Positions 17,236 to 26,056 are shown, counted from the first letter of the stretch. The stretch is 58,230 nucleotides of DNA from Clostridia bacterium (GCA_017622085.1 JAGARU010000010.1:1-58230); one strand, 5' to 3'. Notes: generated from the letters alone by a model not told the origin. Made by a program: numbers and translations.

Positions 17236-17268
17236 AAAAAGGCTATCGCCGAAGCGATAGCCTTTTTA
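17233..17268. terminator. Bidirectional terminator
   Basis: AAAAAGGCTATCGC / GCGATAGCCTTTTT, CGAA loop, shared by convergent ytvI and the SLH gene. Confidence 0.95.
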
Positions 17269-17285
17269 TGTAATTCAGTTATGAA

Positions 17286-19796
17286 TTATTCGAAGTAGAA
17301 CACGGGAGCGGTAACGAATGCGGAGATCTCGTAAAGATCGCTGTGCCAGTTGGTGCAGCAGTCAACAACGGTAATCTTAGCCTGAGTAGCAGAAGCGTCT
17401 GCGCCCTCAAGAGAGATATAATTCCATACAGTGTAGTCAAGAGTAGTGATAGCCTCAGACTGAGTGTAGGTAGCAAATTCTACCCATTCTTCGCCAACAA
17501 GAAGCTCTACCTTGAAAACAAGATCATTGGCGGTACCCCAGTAACCAGGGATATCCTTAGCGTTGTTCAGAGTGTAGATACCAATAACATCAGCAGCAGT
17601 GATATCAACAAGACCAACAAGTACTTCAGTGCCAGGGATCATATTGTCTCTAGTGTCAAGCTTGCCATCAAAGAGGGAAGCAACACCAGCACCCCACTGG
17701 TTCTTGAAGTTAGAAGCGGAAGCAGTAGCGGCATCGAAAACAAGAGAAGTAACATCAGAGTAGTCGATTACGTACTTATCCCAGCAGGTAACGTTAATGT
17801 CGAATACCTTGGGCTTAACGGAACCGGTGTAGTTGTAGCCGGTAACTCTTACCGCATCAGCAGAAAGAAGGCCATTGAACTCTACCTTGTAGGAAACAGA
17901 TGCAGGCTTGTTGTCGCCAAGGTCAGCGTCGTTGAAGGAGTAAACCTCAACCCACTTACCATTCATGCGAAGCTCTACTACGTAGTCAACGCCAGCCTCA
18001 AGGCCCCAGTTGGAGTAGTTAGCAACAAGGAGCTCGATGCTTGCGATATGCTGGGTGTAGCCCCAGTCAAGAACAAGGTTTGCACCGTTGTACTTGCCAT
18101 CAGCGTCCTTCTCAGCAAGAGAAGTCCAAGCGGTCTTAGGATCTGCGTCAACAGCGTTTGCGGGAAGATTGTTAGCGTTTGCAGAAGAGGATGCGCTAAC
18201 CTTTGCATCAGCAGCATTGTTATCGTATACTACAGAAGGAGCTTCGAGCATGCCAGCCTCAGCTGCGATGATCTGAATCTCGTAGATAGCAGCCTTAACG
18301 AAAGCAGCCTCAGCTGCGTCTGCGTTGGTGCAGGTGATCTTGAGCTCGGTAGCAGCTACTGCAGCGTCAAGAACGATGTTGAAGGTAGCCTTACTGGTAG
18401 CGGAGAATGCATCGCCATCGTTGAAGGTAGCGATGGTCTTCCAAGAACCGTCAACGAGAGCCTCAACCTTGTAGTCGACACCCTTTGCCCAAGTCTTGTA
18501 GCTTGCAACAGTCAGAACAAGTCTGCTGATGTCGAAGGCTTCGTCAAGCTTGAGGTTCCAAGTAGCAACGCCGGTGAAGTTACCGTCAGCGTCCTTCTCA
18601 GAGATGGGCTGCCAGTAAGTGCCGTCAGCACCGTCAACTGCCTTTTCAGGACCATTAGCGGAACCTCTTACAGAGGAAGCGGAAGCGGTTGCCTGTGCAG
18701 CAACGTTTCTGAAGGTATTGGGAGCAAGGTCAAGCTCGCAGTAACGCATAAGGATGGTAGCAACCTCTGCACGGGTTGCGGTAGCGTCAGCAGCAAGTTC
18801 GGTCTCGCTTCTACCCTCGAAGAGGCCAACAGCTACTGCCCACTTCATAGCAGCGGAAGCATCAGCGGCGTCTGCGAAAGCAGAAAGGTCAGCTCTGTCA
18901 ACAGTGTAGAGCTTGAGGTATCTGGAGTAGTTGTAAAGGTAAAGAGCGATGTCAGCGCGGGTGATCGCATTGTCGGGAGTGAAGGAACCGTCAGCATTGC
19001 CTGCTGCGATGCCGTTAGCCTCTGCCCATGCGATAGCGTCTGCGTACCAGCCCTCGGGATCAACGTCTGCGAAGGTAGGAGCAGTCTCAACCTCAGGTGC
19101 GCCTGCAAGGTTGTAAAGAACCTGTGCCATCATTGCATAAGTGAAGTAGCTTGCGGGAGCGAAGTTAACTTCATCAATGCCGGTCATGAGACCGTTTACT
19201 CTTACGTAAGCAACAGCTGCTGCGTACCAGTCATCGTCTGCTACGTCGTCGAAGCCGTCGTTACCAAGGCTCTTAGCGTAAATCTCGATCTCGTTGATCT
19301 GGGGCATCCATCTGTAACCTACTGCCTCAGCAACAACCTTAACGGCGTCAGCCATAACTGCGTCGAAGGTAGCTACGCTTGCAGCAACCTCGTCAGAGGT
19401 AGCAGGAGCAGCGGCGGTAGCAACGTAGATCCACTCTTCACCGTCAAGTACGTATACCTTGTAGGTGATAGCAGCGTTCTTAGCAGCCCAGTTGTAAGCA
19501 GAGATAACAACTTCGCTTACAAAGGATCTCTCAGCGAGAGTAAGAACAACTTCGTTACCATACTGGTGGTAACCAACCTCGATGGCCTCCTCAGAAGCGT
19601 AGAAGGTCTCGATATCACCGTCGTTAAGAACGGTAGTTTCCACGCCGTCAGCGAAGACGGTAGCGGAAGTAGCCAAATTCGTGGCTGCAGGTGCGGAGGT
19701 TACTGCGTCATCAGCAAACGCCACAACGGCGAAGGAGCTAACGAGGAGCAATGCGCTCAGTACAACTGCCAACAAACGTTTGAAATTTGTTTTCAT
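17286..19796 (-). CDS. Secreted SLH-domain protein with discoidin-like modules
   Basis: 836-residue exported surface protein. A signal peptide fills residues 1-28 (K/R start, hydrophobic LLAVVLSALLLVSSFAVV, cleavage after AFA). A first discoidin/F5-8C-like module follows (about 38-175), then three S-layer homology repeats at about 181-233, 240-294 and 302-355 (FADVDPEGWYADAIAWAEANG and D-N-A-I-T-R-A-D are typical), and three more discoidin-like modules to the end (about 361-515, 520-670, 675-836; each with A-V-D/F-D-G...W and beta-rich repeats). SLH repeats bind pyruvylated cell-wall polymer; the discoidin modules may bind glycans. Composition is very acidic and alanine-rich with few basic residues and no cysteine except near the end. 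Codon choice is strongly biased, meaning abundant expression. Confidence 0.9.
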   Translation of the reverse strand: MKTNFKRLLAVVLSALLLVSSFAVVAFADDAVTSAPAATNLATSATVFADGVETTVLNDGDIETFYASEEAIEVGYHQYGNEVVLTLAERSFVSEVVISAYNWAAKNAAITYKVYVLDGEEWIYVATAAAPATSDEVAASVATFDAVMADAVKVVAEAVGYRWMPQINEIEIYAKSLGNDGFDDVADDDWYAAAVAYVRVNGLMTGIDEVNFAPASYFTYAMMAQVLYNLAGAPEVETAPTFADVDPEGWYADAIAWAEANGIAAGNADGSFTPDNAITRADIALYLYNYSRYLKLYTVDRADLSAFADAADASAAMKWAVAVGLFEGRSETELAADATATRAEVATILMRYCELDLAPNTFRNVAAQATASASSVRGSANGPEKAVDGADGTYWQPISEKDADGNFTGVATWNLKLDEAFDISRLVLTVASYKTWAKGVDYKVEALVDGSWKTIATFNDGDAFSATSKATFNIVLDAAVAATELKITCTNADAAEAAFVKAAIYEIQIIAAEAGMLEAPSVVYDNNAADAKVSASSSANANNLPANAVDADPKTAWTSLAEKDADGKYNGANLVLDWGYTQHIASIELLVANYSNWGLEAGVDYVVELRMNGKWVEVYSFNDADLGDNKPASVSYKVEFNGLLSADAVRVTGYNYTGSVKPKVFDINVTCWDKYVIDYSDVTSLVFDAATASASNFKNQWGAGVASLFDGKLDTRDNMIPGTEVLVGLVDITAADVIGIYTLNNAKDIPGYWGTANDLVFKVELLVGEEWVEFATYTQSEAITTLDYTVWNYISLEGADASATQAKITVVDCCTNWHSDLYEISAFVTAPVFYFE

Positions 19797-19857
19797 TTTG
19801 TTTTGTCCCTTTCGTGTGAATTTGATTTGGTTTTAGATGCTATGATATCTATATGTA

Positions 19858-19886
19858 ATTTTAATGTTTTTTGTCAAAAATGTCAA
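19858..19886 (-). promoter_or_regulatory. Promoter of the SLH protein gene
   Basis: On minus: TTGACA, 17 bp, TAAAAT. Leader of about 55 nt ends in AAAGGGACAAAAC before the ATG. Confidence 0.8.
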
Positions 19887-19964
19887 GAGGTTTTCACTAT
19901 TTTTTTTGGTTTGATGGATTTTTTTACACATCCCCCTCGGAAAGGCCTTTTTTTCGGGAAAGGA

Positions 19965-19993
19965 TGGACATTTTAACGAAGGTGTGGTATAAT
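19965..19993 (+). promoter_or_regulatory. Promoter of DUF362/PHP operon
   Basis: TGGACA, 17 bp, TATAAT preceded by TGG (extended -10). Confidence 0.8.
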
Positions 19994-20036
19994 TTCTACA
20001 AATACAAGCTTTATATATACTAAGGAGATAGTTAAG

Positions 20037-21122
20037 ATGCCGTCCAAGATTTTGTTTGCACCCATGGCCTTTTCCCGCTATGAGGCCACTCAGACCTTGC
20101 CCGAAAAGTTTTCCCGCCTTCTAAAAGCCTCGGGTCTGGCCGAGAAAATCCGGGGGAAAAAGGTCGCAATCAAGATGCACGTAGGTCAGGGAGTCTCTTA
20201 CTCCACCATCCCTCCCGTGTTCGTGCGAAAATTAGTTTCCTTTATTAAAGAGAACGGCGGCGACTGCTTTGTGACCGACCATTACGTTCACCCTCGCCAC
20301 CCCGAGGAGCGCGGCTACACGGAATCCAATCTGGGTTGCCCGGTGCTGGACGACTGCGGCTATTTCGGAAAGTACTTCTATACAAAGGAAGTAAGTTACA
20401 AGGGACTCCGTCACATTGACGTAGCCGGGCTGATCCACGATGCAGACTTTCTCATTGACTTCTCCCACGTGAAGGGGCACGGCTCCTGCGGCTTTGGTGG
20501 CGCGTGCAAGAATATCGCCATGGGTTGTGTAACCGACCGCACCCGTCACGAGATCCACGCTCTGGAGGGCGGTCTTGTGTGGGATAAGGCCAAGTGCATC
20601 CACTGCGAAAAGTGCATCCCCGCCTGCAACCACTATGCCAACCGCTTCAAGGACGGCAAATACACGGTCAATTACCATCACTGCACCATGTGCCAGCACT
20701 GTCTGAAGGTTTGCCCCGTGGGCGCGATCACGCTTGATTCTCACGACTACGCCGATTTCCAGATGGGCATGGCCGTTTGCACCAAGGCGGTGTTGGACAC
20801 CTTTGAGCCCGGCAACGTATACTACATCAATCTTCTGACCCAGATCACCGCCCTTTGCGACTGCTGGGGCATGACTACCCCTTCCCTTGTGCCGGACATT
20901 GGCATCATTGCCGGTGACGACATTGTGGCGGTGGAGCGTGCCAGCATCGACGCCATTAAGCTGGAGGATCTAATTCCCGTAGGTGTGCCGGCCGGCATGG
21001 AGCTGTCGGGACACGGACATTTGTTTGAGCAGTTGCACGGAAAGAACCCTTACGTTCAGCTGGATGCCCTCGAATCGGTAGGGCTCGGCACGCAGGAATA
21101 CGAAACCGTAGTTATCAAATAA
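20037..21122 (+). CDS. DUF362 domain protein with two [4Fe-4S] ferredoxin motifs
   Basis: 361 residues. The N-terminal two-thirds is DUF362 (KVAIKMHVGQG, CFVTDHYVHPRHPEERGYTE, DFSHVKGHGSCGFGGACKNIAM). A 2[4Fe-4S] ferredoxin segment follows: C187-x2-C190-x2-C193-x3-C197 and C216-x2-C219-x2-C222-x3-C226-P. These proteins are widespread in anaerobes; an electron-transfer or redox enzyme role is inferred from the clusters, with the reaction unknown. The start has AAGGAG. The PHP gene begins 13 bases downstream, so both are co-transcribed. Confidence 0.92.
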   Translation: MPSKILFAPMAFSRYEATQTLPEKFSRLLKASGLAEKIRGKKVAIKMHVGQGVSYSTIPPVFVRKLVSFIKENGGDCFVTDHYVHPRHPEERGYTESNLGCPVLDDCGYFGKYFYTKEVSYKGLRHIDVAGLIHDADFLIDFSHVKGHGSCGFGGACKNIAMGCVTDRTRHEIHALEGGLVWDKAKCIHCEKCIPACNHYANRFKDGKYTVNYHHCTMCQHCLKVCPVGAITLDSHDYADFQMGMAVCTKAVLDTFEPGNVYYINLLTQITALCDCWGMTTPSLVPDIGIIAGDDIVAVERASIDAIKLEDLIPVGVPAGMELSGHGHLFEQLHGKNPYVQLDALESVGLGTQEYETVVIK

Positions 21123-21135
21123 AGGAGAGAATACC

Positions 21136-22191
21136 ATGAAAACGTATCTTTTGCCCGAAAACGCTACCTATTATAAAGCGAATATGCATTCTCACTCCAT
21201 GGTCAGCGACGGAAACTTCACTCCCGAAGAGATGAAGGAGGTTTACAAGGCACAGGGCTACTCCATCGTGGCCTACACCGACCACGACGTAATTGTGGAT
21301 CACTCCGATCTGACCGACGAGAGCTTTGTGGCCTTGACTGGCACGGAATACAGCATTGCCGACCACGACGTAAGCCCCATTGCGCTGTGCGGCACGTCCG
21401 GTGCGGATATGCCCTTCAATATGAAAAAGGTCGTACATATGAATCTGTTCGCCAAGGATCCCCACAACACCTACCACACCTCCTACAACCCCAAGTACAT
21501 CTGGGGACGGGCAAGAAACCACACCCCCGACGAGGCGCACAGAGACGGCGACGATTACGAGCGCGTGCTTTCGGCCGAGGGCTTGAACGACATGATCCGT
21601 CGGGCAAATGAAGCCGGATTTTTCGTGTGCTTTAACCACCCCTACTGGTCCAACAACCGTCTGATCGATCTGGAGAATCTGGAGGGTCTGCACTCTCTTG
21701 AGGTCTACAACTATGCGGCTGACTATAACGGCGGCATGGATTACTGCATTGACGACTACGAGTGGCTTCTCCGTGCCGGAAAGCGGCTGTTCCCCATGGC
21801 AGGTGACGATAATCACAACTGGATGAAGGAGACGGACACCTCCTTTGGCGGCTACACCATGATTGCCGCGCCCGCTTTGACCTACGAAAACGTGATTGAT
21901 TCCCTTCTGGCGGGCAATTTCTACATTTGTGTAGGACGGGGTGCGCCGGAAATTAAAAATCTTTACGTAGAAGACAACCGTCTATACGTAGACTTCAGCC
22001 CGGCAGAGGCGGTATACGTAAACACCGCAGGACGGGCCACAATGGCGGCACACGCCAAGCCCGGCGAGATATTTACACACGCCGAATTTGATTTGAAGGA
22101 TGAATTTATCTACTTCCGCGTGACAGTTCAGGACGACTGCCGACGCCGCGCACACACCGGCGCGTACTACACGAAGGACGTACTGCAATAA
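21136..22191 (+). CDS. PHP-domain phosphoesterase
   Basis: 351 residues. The polymerase-and-histidinol-phosphatase metal sites are visible: H18-x-H20 (ANMHSHSMVSDG, D25), T48-D-H-D51, E71, and further histidines in FNHPYW and the D-D-N-H motif near residue 224. It is probably a trinuclear-metal phosphoesterase. Substrate unknown; related proteins act on small sugar phosphates or nucleotides. Its C-terminus (VEDNRLYVDFSPAEAVYVNT onward) is a beta-sandwich-like add-on. Ribosome site AAAGGAGAG. Partner of the DUF362 gene upstream. Confidence 0.88.
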   Translation: MKTYLLPENATYYKANMHSHSMVSDGNFTPEEMKEVYKAQGYSIVAYTDHDVIVDHSDLTDESFVALTGTEYSIADHDVSPIALCGTSGADMPFNMKKVVHMNLFAKDPHNTYHTSYNPKYIWGRARNHTPDEAHRDGDDYERVLSAEGLNDMIRRANEAGFFVCFNHPYWSNNRLIDLENLEGLHSLEVYNYAADYNGGMDYCIDDYEWLLRAGKRLFPMAGDDNHNWMKETDTSFGGYTMIAAPALTYENVIDSLLAGNFYICVGRGAPEIKNLYVEDNRLYVDFSPAEAVYVNTAGRATMAAHAKPGEIFTHAEFDLKDEFIYFRVTVQDDCRRRAHTGAYYTKDVLQ

Positions 22192-22244
22192 AGAAGACAA
22201 CCGTCATATTTTGTTATAGTTTTGTCTAAAAAGGAGGCTTTTTT

Positions 22245-22790
22245 ATGAAAACGGTGCTCTATTCCGGCGGAAAGCCTTACATTGACGATCCGCGCTGTGC
22301 GCGAACGGGCGAGCTTTTGGAGCTTTTGCGGAAAAAGGGCTGGAGGATCGCAACGGCCGAGTCCTGCACGGGCGGGCTGGTAGCCAAGCGGCTGACGGAT
22401 GTGCCGGGATGCTCCGACGTGTACCCCGGCGGCGTGGTTTCCTACGCAAACGAAGTAAAGGAAGCGCTTCTCGCCGTTCCCCACGAGGTGCTGGAGGCCC
22501 ACGGTGCCGTATCGCCCCAGGTGGCGGAGGCCATGGCCGCAGGCGTTTGCCGCGCCATCGGCGCGGAGGTGGGCGTTGCCACCACCGGAATTGCCGGTCC
22601 CGGCGGCGGCTCTGCCGCAAAACCGGTGGGCTTGGTTTACGTTGGCATTTGTATTGATGGGGAGATTGAGGTCATTCGACTGAACATCAATCGGAATTTT
22701 TCCAGAGAACAGGTACGCAATGCGGCCGCCGGCTTTGCCCTTGAGGAGACGCGGGTTCTTTTGGAAGAAAAATTCAGGCGTTTATCTTGA
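22245..22790 (+). CDS. CinA-like nicotinamide-nucleotide amidohydrolase (C-terminal domain only)
   Basis: 181 residues matching the stand-alone CinA C-terminal domain (PncC), which deamidates nicotinamide mononucleotide in pyridine nucleotide salvage. The key motif ATAESCTGGLVAKRLTDVPG is at about 36-55 and VGVATTGIAGPGGGSAAKPVG at about 108-128. The N-terminal molybdopterin-binding (COG1058) domain of full CinA is absent; residues 1-25 are an extra short lead (MKTVLYSGGKPYIDDP). AAAAGGAGG precedes the start. pfkA follows on the same strand with its own promoter. Confidence 0.92.
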   Translation: MKTVLYSGGKPYIDDPRCARTGELLELLRKKGWRIATAESCTGGLVAKRLTDVPGCSDVYPGGVVSYANEVKEALLAVPHEVLEAHGAVSPQVAEAMAAGVCRAIGAEVGVATTGIAGPGGGSAAKPVGLVYVGICIDGEIEVIRLNINRNFSREQVRNAAAGFALEETRVLLEEKFRRLS

Positions 22791-22815
22791 TTTTTCCTTG
22801 ATCTTGTATTACAAT
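22787..22815 (+). promoter_or_regulatory. Promoter of pfkA
   Basis: TTGATT, 17 bp, TACAAT; overlaps the last codon of the preceding gene. Confidence 0.75.
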
Positions 22816-22855
22816 AGCAATGTTAGAGAATTATCCTACAAAGGAGAATCGAATT

Positions 22856-23923
22856 ATGGAAAAGAAATTCAGAAGAATTGGTGTTCTTACCTCCGGCGGC
22901 GATGCCCCCGGCATGAATGCGGCCATTAAAAGCGTAACGGCGGCGGCTCTTGCCCATGGAGTTGAGGTTGTCGGAATCATCGGCGGCTACCGCGGTCTGA
23001 TCGACAACAACGTAAAGTATCTTACCACGGCGGACGTGGCTGACATCGTTTCTCGCGGCGGCACGGCCCTCTACTCGGCCCGTTGCACCGAGTTCATGGA
23101 GGAAGCCGGCATTATGAAGGCCGTTGAGACCTGCAAAAAGCACGAGATCGACGGTATGGTCGTAATCGGCGGCGACGGAACCTTCCGCGGTGCGTACGAT
23201 CTTTCCGCTAAGGGTATTCCCTGCATCGGTCTGCCCGGAACCATCGATAATGACATTACCGCTACCGACGTGACCATCGGCTTTGATACGGCCATGACCA
23301 CCGGTATGAATCTTTGCGATAAGCTTCGCGACACCTGCGAGTCTCACTCCCGCTGCAACGTGGTTGAGCTGATGGGCCGCAATGCGGGCTACATCGCGCT
23401 GAACGTAGGTGCGGCCGTAAACGCCGTTGCCGTTGTAACCAAGGAAATTCCCTTTGATAAAGAGGCTTGCTACGCCCGCATGAAAAAGCTTCGTGCCGCC
23501 GGCCAGCAGAGCTTTATCGTAGTAGTTGCCGAGGGCGTTGGCGCAGATTTCGGCGAGCAGTTTGTAAAGGAGATCGAGGAGAATACGGGCATTGAGGCGC
23601 GCTTCTGCCGCCCCGCACACATTCTTCGCGGCGGCGTTCCTACCCTTCGCGACCGTGTGTTTGCCGCTAAGGTTGGCGCGTATGCGGTAGAAATGCTTCT
23701 TCAGGGCAAGAGCAATATCGTTATTTGCGAGCGCAAGGGCGATATTTGTGAGTGCGACCTTGACGTTGCCTTTACCGTGGACCGTATGTATAAGGGCAAG
23801 ATGAAGCCCGAGGAGCTGGACAAGCACTCCCCCGAGGAGATCGCTTACATGGAAGCTCTTTGCGAGGAAAGACGCAAGGAATTCAAGGAGCTCTACGACA
23901 CGGTTGAGCTGATTTGCTGCTAA
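22856..23923 (+). CDS. pfkA: ATP-dependent 6-phosphofructokinase
   Basis: 355 residues, about 35 longer than Escherichia coli PfkA, with the excess at the C-terminus (CDLDVAFTVDRMYKG to the end). It phosphorylates fructose-6-phosphate, the committed step of glycolysis. SGGDAPGMNA is at 13-22, GGDGTFRGA at 105-113 and PGTIDNDI at 127-134; the glycine in GGDG and in PGT (not D and K) mark an ATP rather than pyrophosphate enzyme. MGRNAGYIAL is the substrate-site segment. The start at 22856 has AAAGGAG; an upstream in-frame ATG at 22820 precedes the ribosome site. A multi-hairpin repeat and the argS leader follow. Confidence 0.95.
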   Translation: MEKKFRRIGVLTSGGDAPGMNAAIKSVTAAALAHGVEVVGIIGGYRGLIDNNVKYLTTADVADIVSRGGTALYSARCTEFMEEAGIMKAVETCKKHEIDGMVVIGGDGTFRGAYDLSAKGIPCIGLPGTIDNDITATDVTIGFDTAMTTGMNLCDKLRDTCESHSRCNVVELMGRNAGYIALNVGAAVNAVAVVTKEIPFDKEACYARMKKLRAAGQQSFIVVVAEGVGADFGEQFVKEIEENTGIEARFCRPAHILRGGVPTLRDRVFAAKVGAYAVEMLLQGKSNIVICERKGDICECDLDVAFTVDRMYKGKMKPEELDKHSPEEIAYMEALCEERRKEFKELYDTVELICC

Positions 23924-23955
23924 AGCAGCTCTTCCATCCGCCGGTATGCTGTATT

Positions 23956-24069
23956 AAGTTTTGATCAAACTTTTTCAAAAGTTTGCGGGTGTGGGCAGCG
24001 CCCACAAAAAACAGCATTTTCTTTTCGCAAAGCCTTTTCTTTTGGGCCTATTGCGTCAAAAGAAAAGGC
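23956..24069 (+). repeat. Multi-hairpin intergenic repeat, copy A
   Basis: Three hairpins in order: AAACTTTT/AAAAGTTT, GTGGGC/GCCCAC, and GCCTTTTCTTTTG/CAAAAGAAAAGGC with a 12-nt loop GGCCTATTGCGT. It starts about 33 bases after the pfkA stop, in pfkA orientation. Matching copies lie at 26099, 31043 and 57511. Unlike copies C and D it lacks a preceding terminator hairpin. The 23924-24291 gap contains only this repeat and the argS leader; no convincing promoter was found in it. Confidence 0.85.
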
Positions 24070-24124
24070 GTCGAGCATCAACCGCGGATCCTTCGGTTGC
24101 CATTTATATTCAAAGGAGTTTATT

Positions 24125-24166
24125 ATGAGCATTTTCTTCACTCAGATCATCCGACGTCGACGATGA
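24125..24166 (+). CDS. argS leader peptide with four Arg codons
   Basis: 13 residues, MSIFFTQIIRRRR, ending CGA-CGT-CGA-CGA-TGA. AAAGGAG (24112-24118) sits six bases before the ATG. Its position 125 bp before arginyl-tRNA synthetase, and a terminator between them, make it a classical attenuation leader: slow decoding of the Arg run would report low charged tRNA-Arg. The annotation of function is inference from this architecture. Confidence 0.85.
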   Translation: MSIFFTQIIRRRR

Positions 24167-24270
24167 GGCGTGTATCTCTATGGGTACAGGCCTTGTTTTG
24201 CCGCGCCCGTGGAGAGTGAGTGAGGATTCCTTCAAACACAACTGCCAAGGCGTGGCCTTGGCAGTTTTTT
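24167..24270 (+). promoter_or_regulatory. Arginine-codon transcription attenuator of argS
   Basis: Three segments can pair in two exclusive ways. Segment 1 GGCGTG (24167-24172), right after the leader stop, can pair with CGCGCC (24202-24207). Segment 2 GCCGCGCC (24200-24207) can instead pair with GGCGTGGC (24249-24256), which forms the loop and inner arms of the terminator. GCCTTG (24190-24195) can also pair with CAAGGC (24246-24251). A ribosome stalled on the Arg codons would cover segment 1, freeing segment 2 to break the terminator; normal translation would let 1:2 form and the terminator fold. Confidence 0.75.
24240..24270 (+). terminator. Attenuator terminator upstream of argS
   Basis: Perfect 12-bp stem AACTGCCAAGGC / GCCTTGGCAGTT, GTG loop, then six T. 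It ends 21 bases before the argS start. Confidence 0.95.
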
Positions 24271-24291
24271 ATTATTTTGGAGGATGAATAA

Positions 24292-26004
24292 ATGAAGCTT
24301 TTAACTGAAATTTTATCGGATCTTTTTATGGATGCCTTTGCTGCTTGCGGATACGAGGCATCCCTTGGCACAGTAGTCGCATCGGCAAGGCCGGAGCTTT
24401 GCCAGTTCCAATGCAATGGAGCACTGGCTGGAGCGAAGCAATACAAAAAATCGCCCATGCAGATTGCAAACGAGGTTTTGCAAGAGGTAAAGGGGCAAGA
24501 TCGTTTCAAGGCTGTGGAAATTGCGGCGCCCGGCTTTTTAAACATCACCTTGACGGATGATTTTTTGATGCAATACGTAGAAGAGGTTTATGCCGACCGG
24601 CATCTCGGCGTACCGCAAGCAACAACACCGAAAACGATCGTGCTGGATTACGGCAACCCAAACGTAGCAAAGCCTTTACACGTGGGACATTTACGTTCAG
24701 CGGTCATTGGTGAGGCCCTTAAGCGGATTGCCTCTGCCGTTGGTCATCACACCATCGGCGACGTTCATTTGGGCGATTGGGGACTGCCCATGGGGTTGGT
24801 TCTGGCCGAGCTGGAAGAACGGTACGGAAACGAGCTCCCCACGCTCACCACGGAGCTACTGAATGAGATCTATCCCTTTGCCAGCAAGAAGAGCAAGGAG
24901 AATGCGGAATTTCTTGAAAAGGCGCGGAGCATGACCGCTCTGCTCCAAAAGGGCGATGACACCTGCCGCGCCACGTGGAAAAAGATGATCGCCCTCTCCG
25001 TTGCCGACATCCGTGCCACCTTTGATCGGCTGGGTGCTACCTTTGACTATTGGTATGGAGAGAGCAATTCCAGCCCGTACGTGCCGGAGCTTTTAGAAAT
25101 TCTGAAAAGTAAAGAGCTTTTAACCGAAAGCGAGGGGGCGCAGGTGGTTGAGGTTGCCATGGAGGGAGACAAAAACCCTCTGCCGCCCACCATCATCCTG
25201 AAGTCAAACGGCTCCGAAGGATATGCAACCACCGACGTGGCCACCGTTTTACAGCGGCAAAAGGATTTTGCTCCCGATGCGATCTGGTACGTAGTGGATT
25301 TCCGTCAAAATCTCCACTTTACACAGGTATTCCGCACCGCGCGGCGGGCGGGTCTGGTGCCGGAGAGCACGGCACTCACGCATCTTTGCTTCGGCACGGT
25401 GAACGGAACGGATGGAAAGCCCTTCAAGACCAGAGACGGCGGCGTCATGCAGCTGTCGGAGCTTTTAAACGCCGTCGTGGAACGGGCTTATGAAAAGCTG
25501 AGGTTGCCGGAGGGTACGGCGGAGGCGGAAAAGCAGAAAACCGCCGAGGCCATCGGTATTGCGGCCATCAAGTTCGGAGATCTGATCAATCACTATTCCA
25601 AGGACTGCATTTTTGACTTGGAAAAGTTTATGGCCTCCGAGGGAAAAACCGGCGTTTACCTCCTGTACGTAATCGCACGGATCCACTCGATCTTAAAAAA
25701 GAGCGAGAAAATCCCCACGCATCTCTGTCACGTATATACCGAAAGCGAGCGGGAGCTGCTTTTGCGGCTAGCGCTGAGCGGCGGAGCCTTTCTTGCCGCT
25801 TATCGGGAAAAATCCCCGAATCTTCTGTGCGAAAATGCGTATCAGCTGGCTGTGGCGTTTTCTCGGTTCTATCACGAGAACCATATTCTGAGCGAGGAAA
25901 ACGAGGAAAAGCGTGCCACACGTCTGGCGCTTTGCGTAATTACCAAGGCTATTTTACAAAAACAGCTGGATGCGCTTGGCATCCCAACAGTTGAAAGTAT
26001 GTAA
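24292..26004 (+). CDS. argS: Arginyl-tRNA synthetase
   Basis: 570 residues, usual length. It charges tRNA-Arg with arginine. The N-terminal Add-1 domain (1-110) is followed by the class I catalytic core with LDYGNPNVAKPLHVGHLRSA (HVGH at 130-133, the HIGH motif), the Arg-specific YATTDVATVLQRQ, and FKTRDGGVMQLSELL in place of a canonical KMSKS, as in many ArgRS. The C-terminal DALR anticodon domain fills about 450-570. GGAGGA lies 8 bases upstream. Expression is probably set by the leader peptide attenuator directly before it. Confidence 0.97.
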   Translation: MKLLTEILSDLFMDAFAACGYEASLGTVVASARPELCQFQCNGALAGAKQYKKSPMQIANEVLQEVKGQDRFKAVEIAAPGFLNITLTDDFLMQYVEEVYADRHLGVPQATTPKTIVLDYGNPNVAKPLHVGHLRSAVIGEALKRIASAVGHHTIGDVHLGDWGLPMGLVLAELEERYGNELPTLTTELLNEIYPFASKKSKENAEFLEKARSMTALLQKGDDTCRATWKKMIALSVADIRATFDRLGATFDYWYGESNSSPYVPELLEILKSKELLTESEGAQVVEVAMEGDKNPLPPTIILKSNGSEGYATTDVATVLQRQKDFAPDAIWYVVDFRQNLHFTQVFRTARRAGLVPESTALTHLCFGTVNGTDGKPFKTRDGGVMQLSELLNAVVERAYEKLRLPEGTAEAEKQKTAEAIGIAAIKFGDLINHYSKDCIFDLEKFMASEGKTGVYLLYVIARIHSILKKSEKIPTHLCHVYTESERELLLRLALSGGAFLAAYREKSPNLLCENAYQLAVAFSRFYHENHILSEENEEKRATRLALCVITKAILQKQLDALGIPTVESM

Positions 26005-26015
26005 TTTAAACAGTA

Positions 26016-26056
26016 AACCCCCATGCAAAGCAGAAAACTGTTTTACGTGGGGGTTT
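26016..26056 (+). terminator. Intrinsic terminator of argS
   Basis: AAACCCCCATG / CGTGGGGGTTT outer stem (one G-U) around an inner CAG/CTG hairpin; the tail is TTTGTT. Confidence 0.8.

Noticed and set aside
17343..19976. 877-codon open frame on the plus strand
   Set aside because: It is antisense to the SLH gene. That gene has a signal peptide, SLH repeats, promoter and ribosome site; the plus frame shows no recognisable domain and is kept open by the strong codon bias of the true gene.
23956..24069. Repeat copies as insertion sequences
   Set aside because: No transposase, no target-site duplication seen by eye and only about 115 bp of hairpins; a non-coding repeat family fits better.
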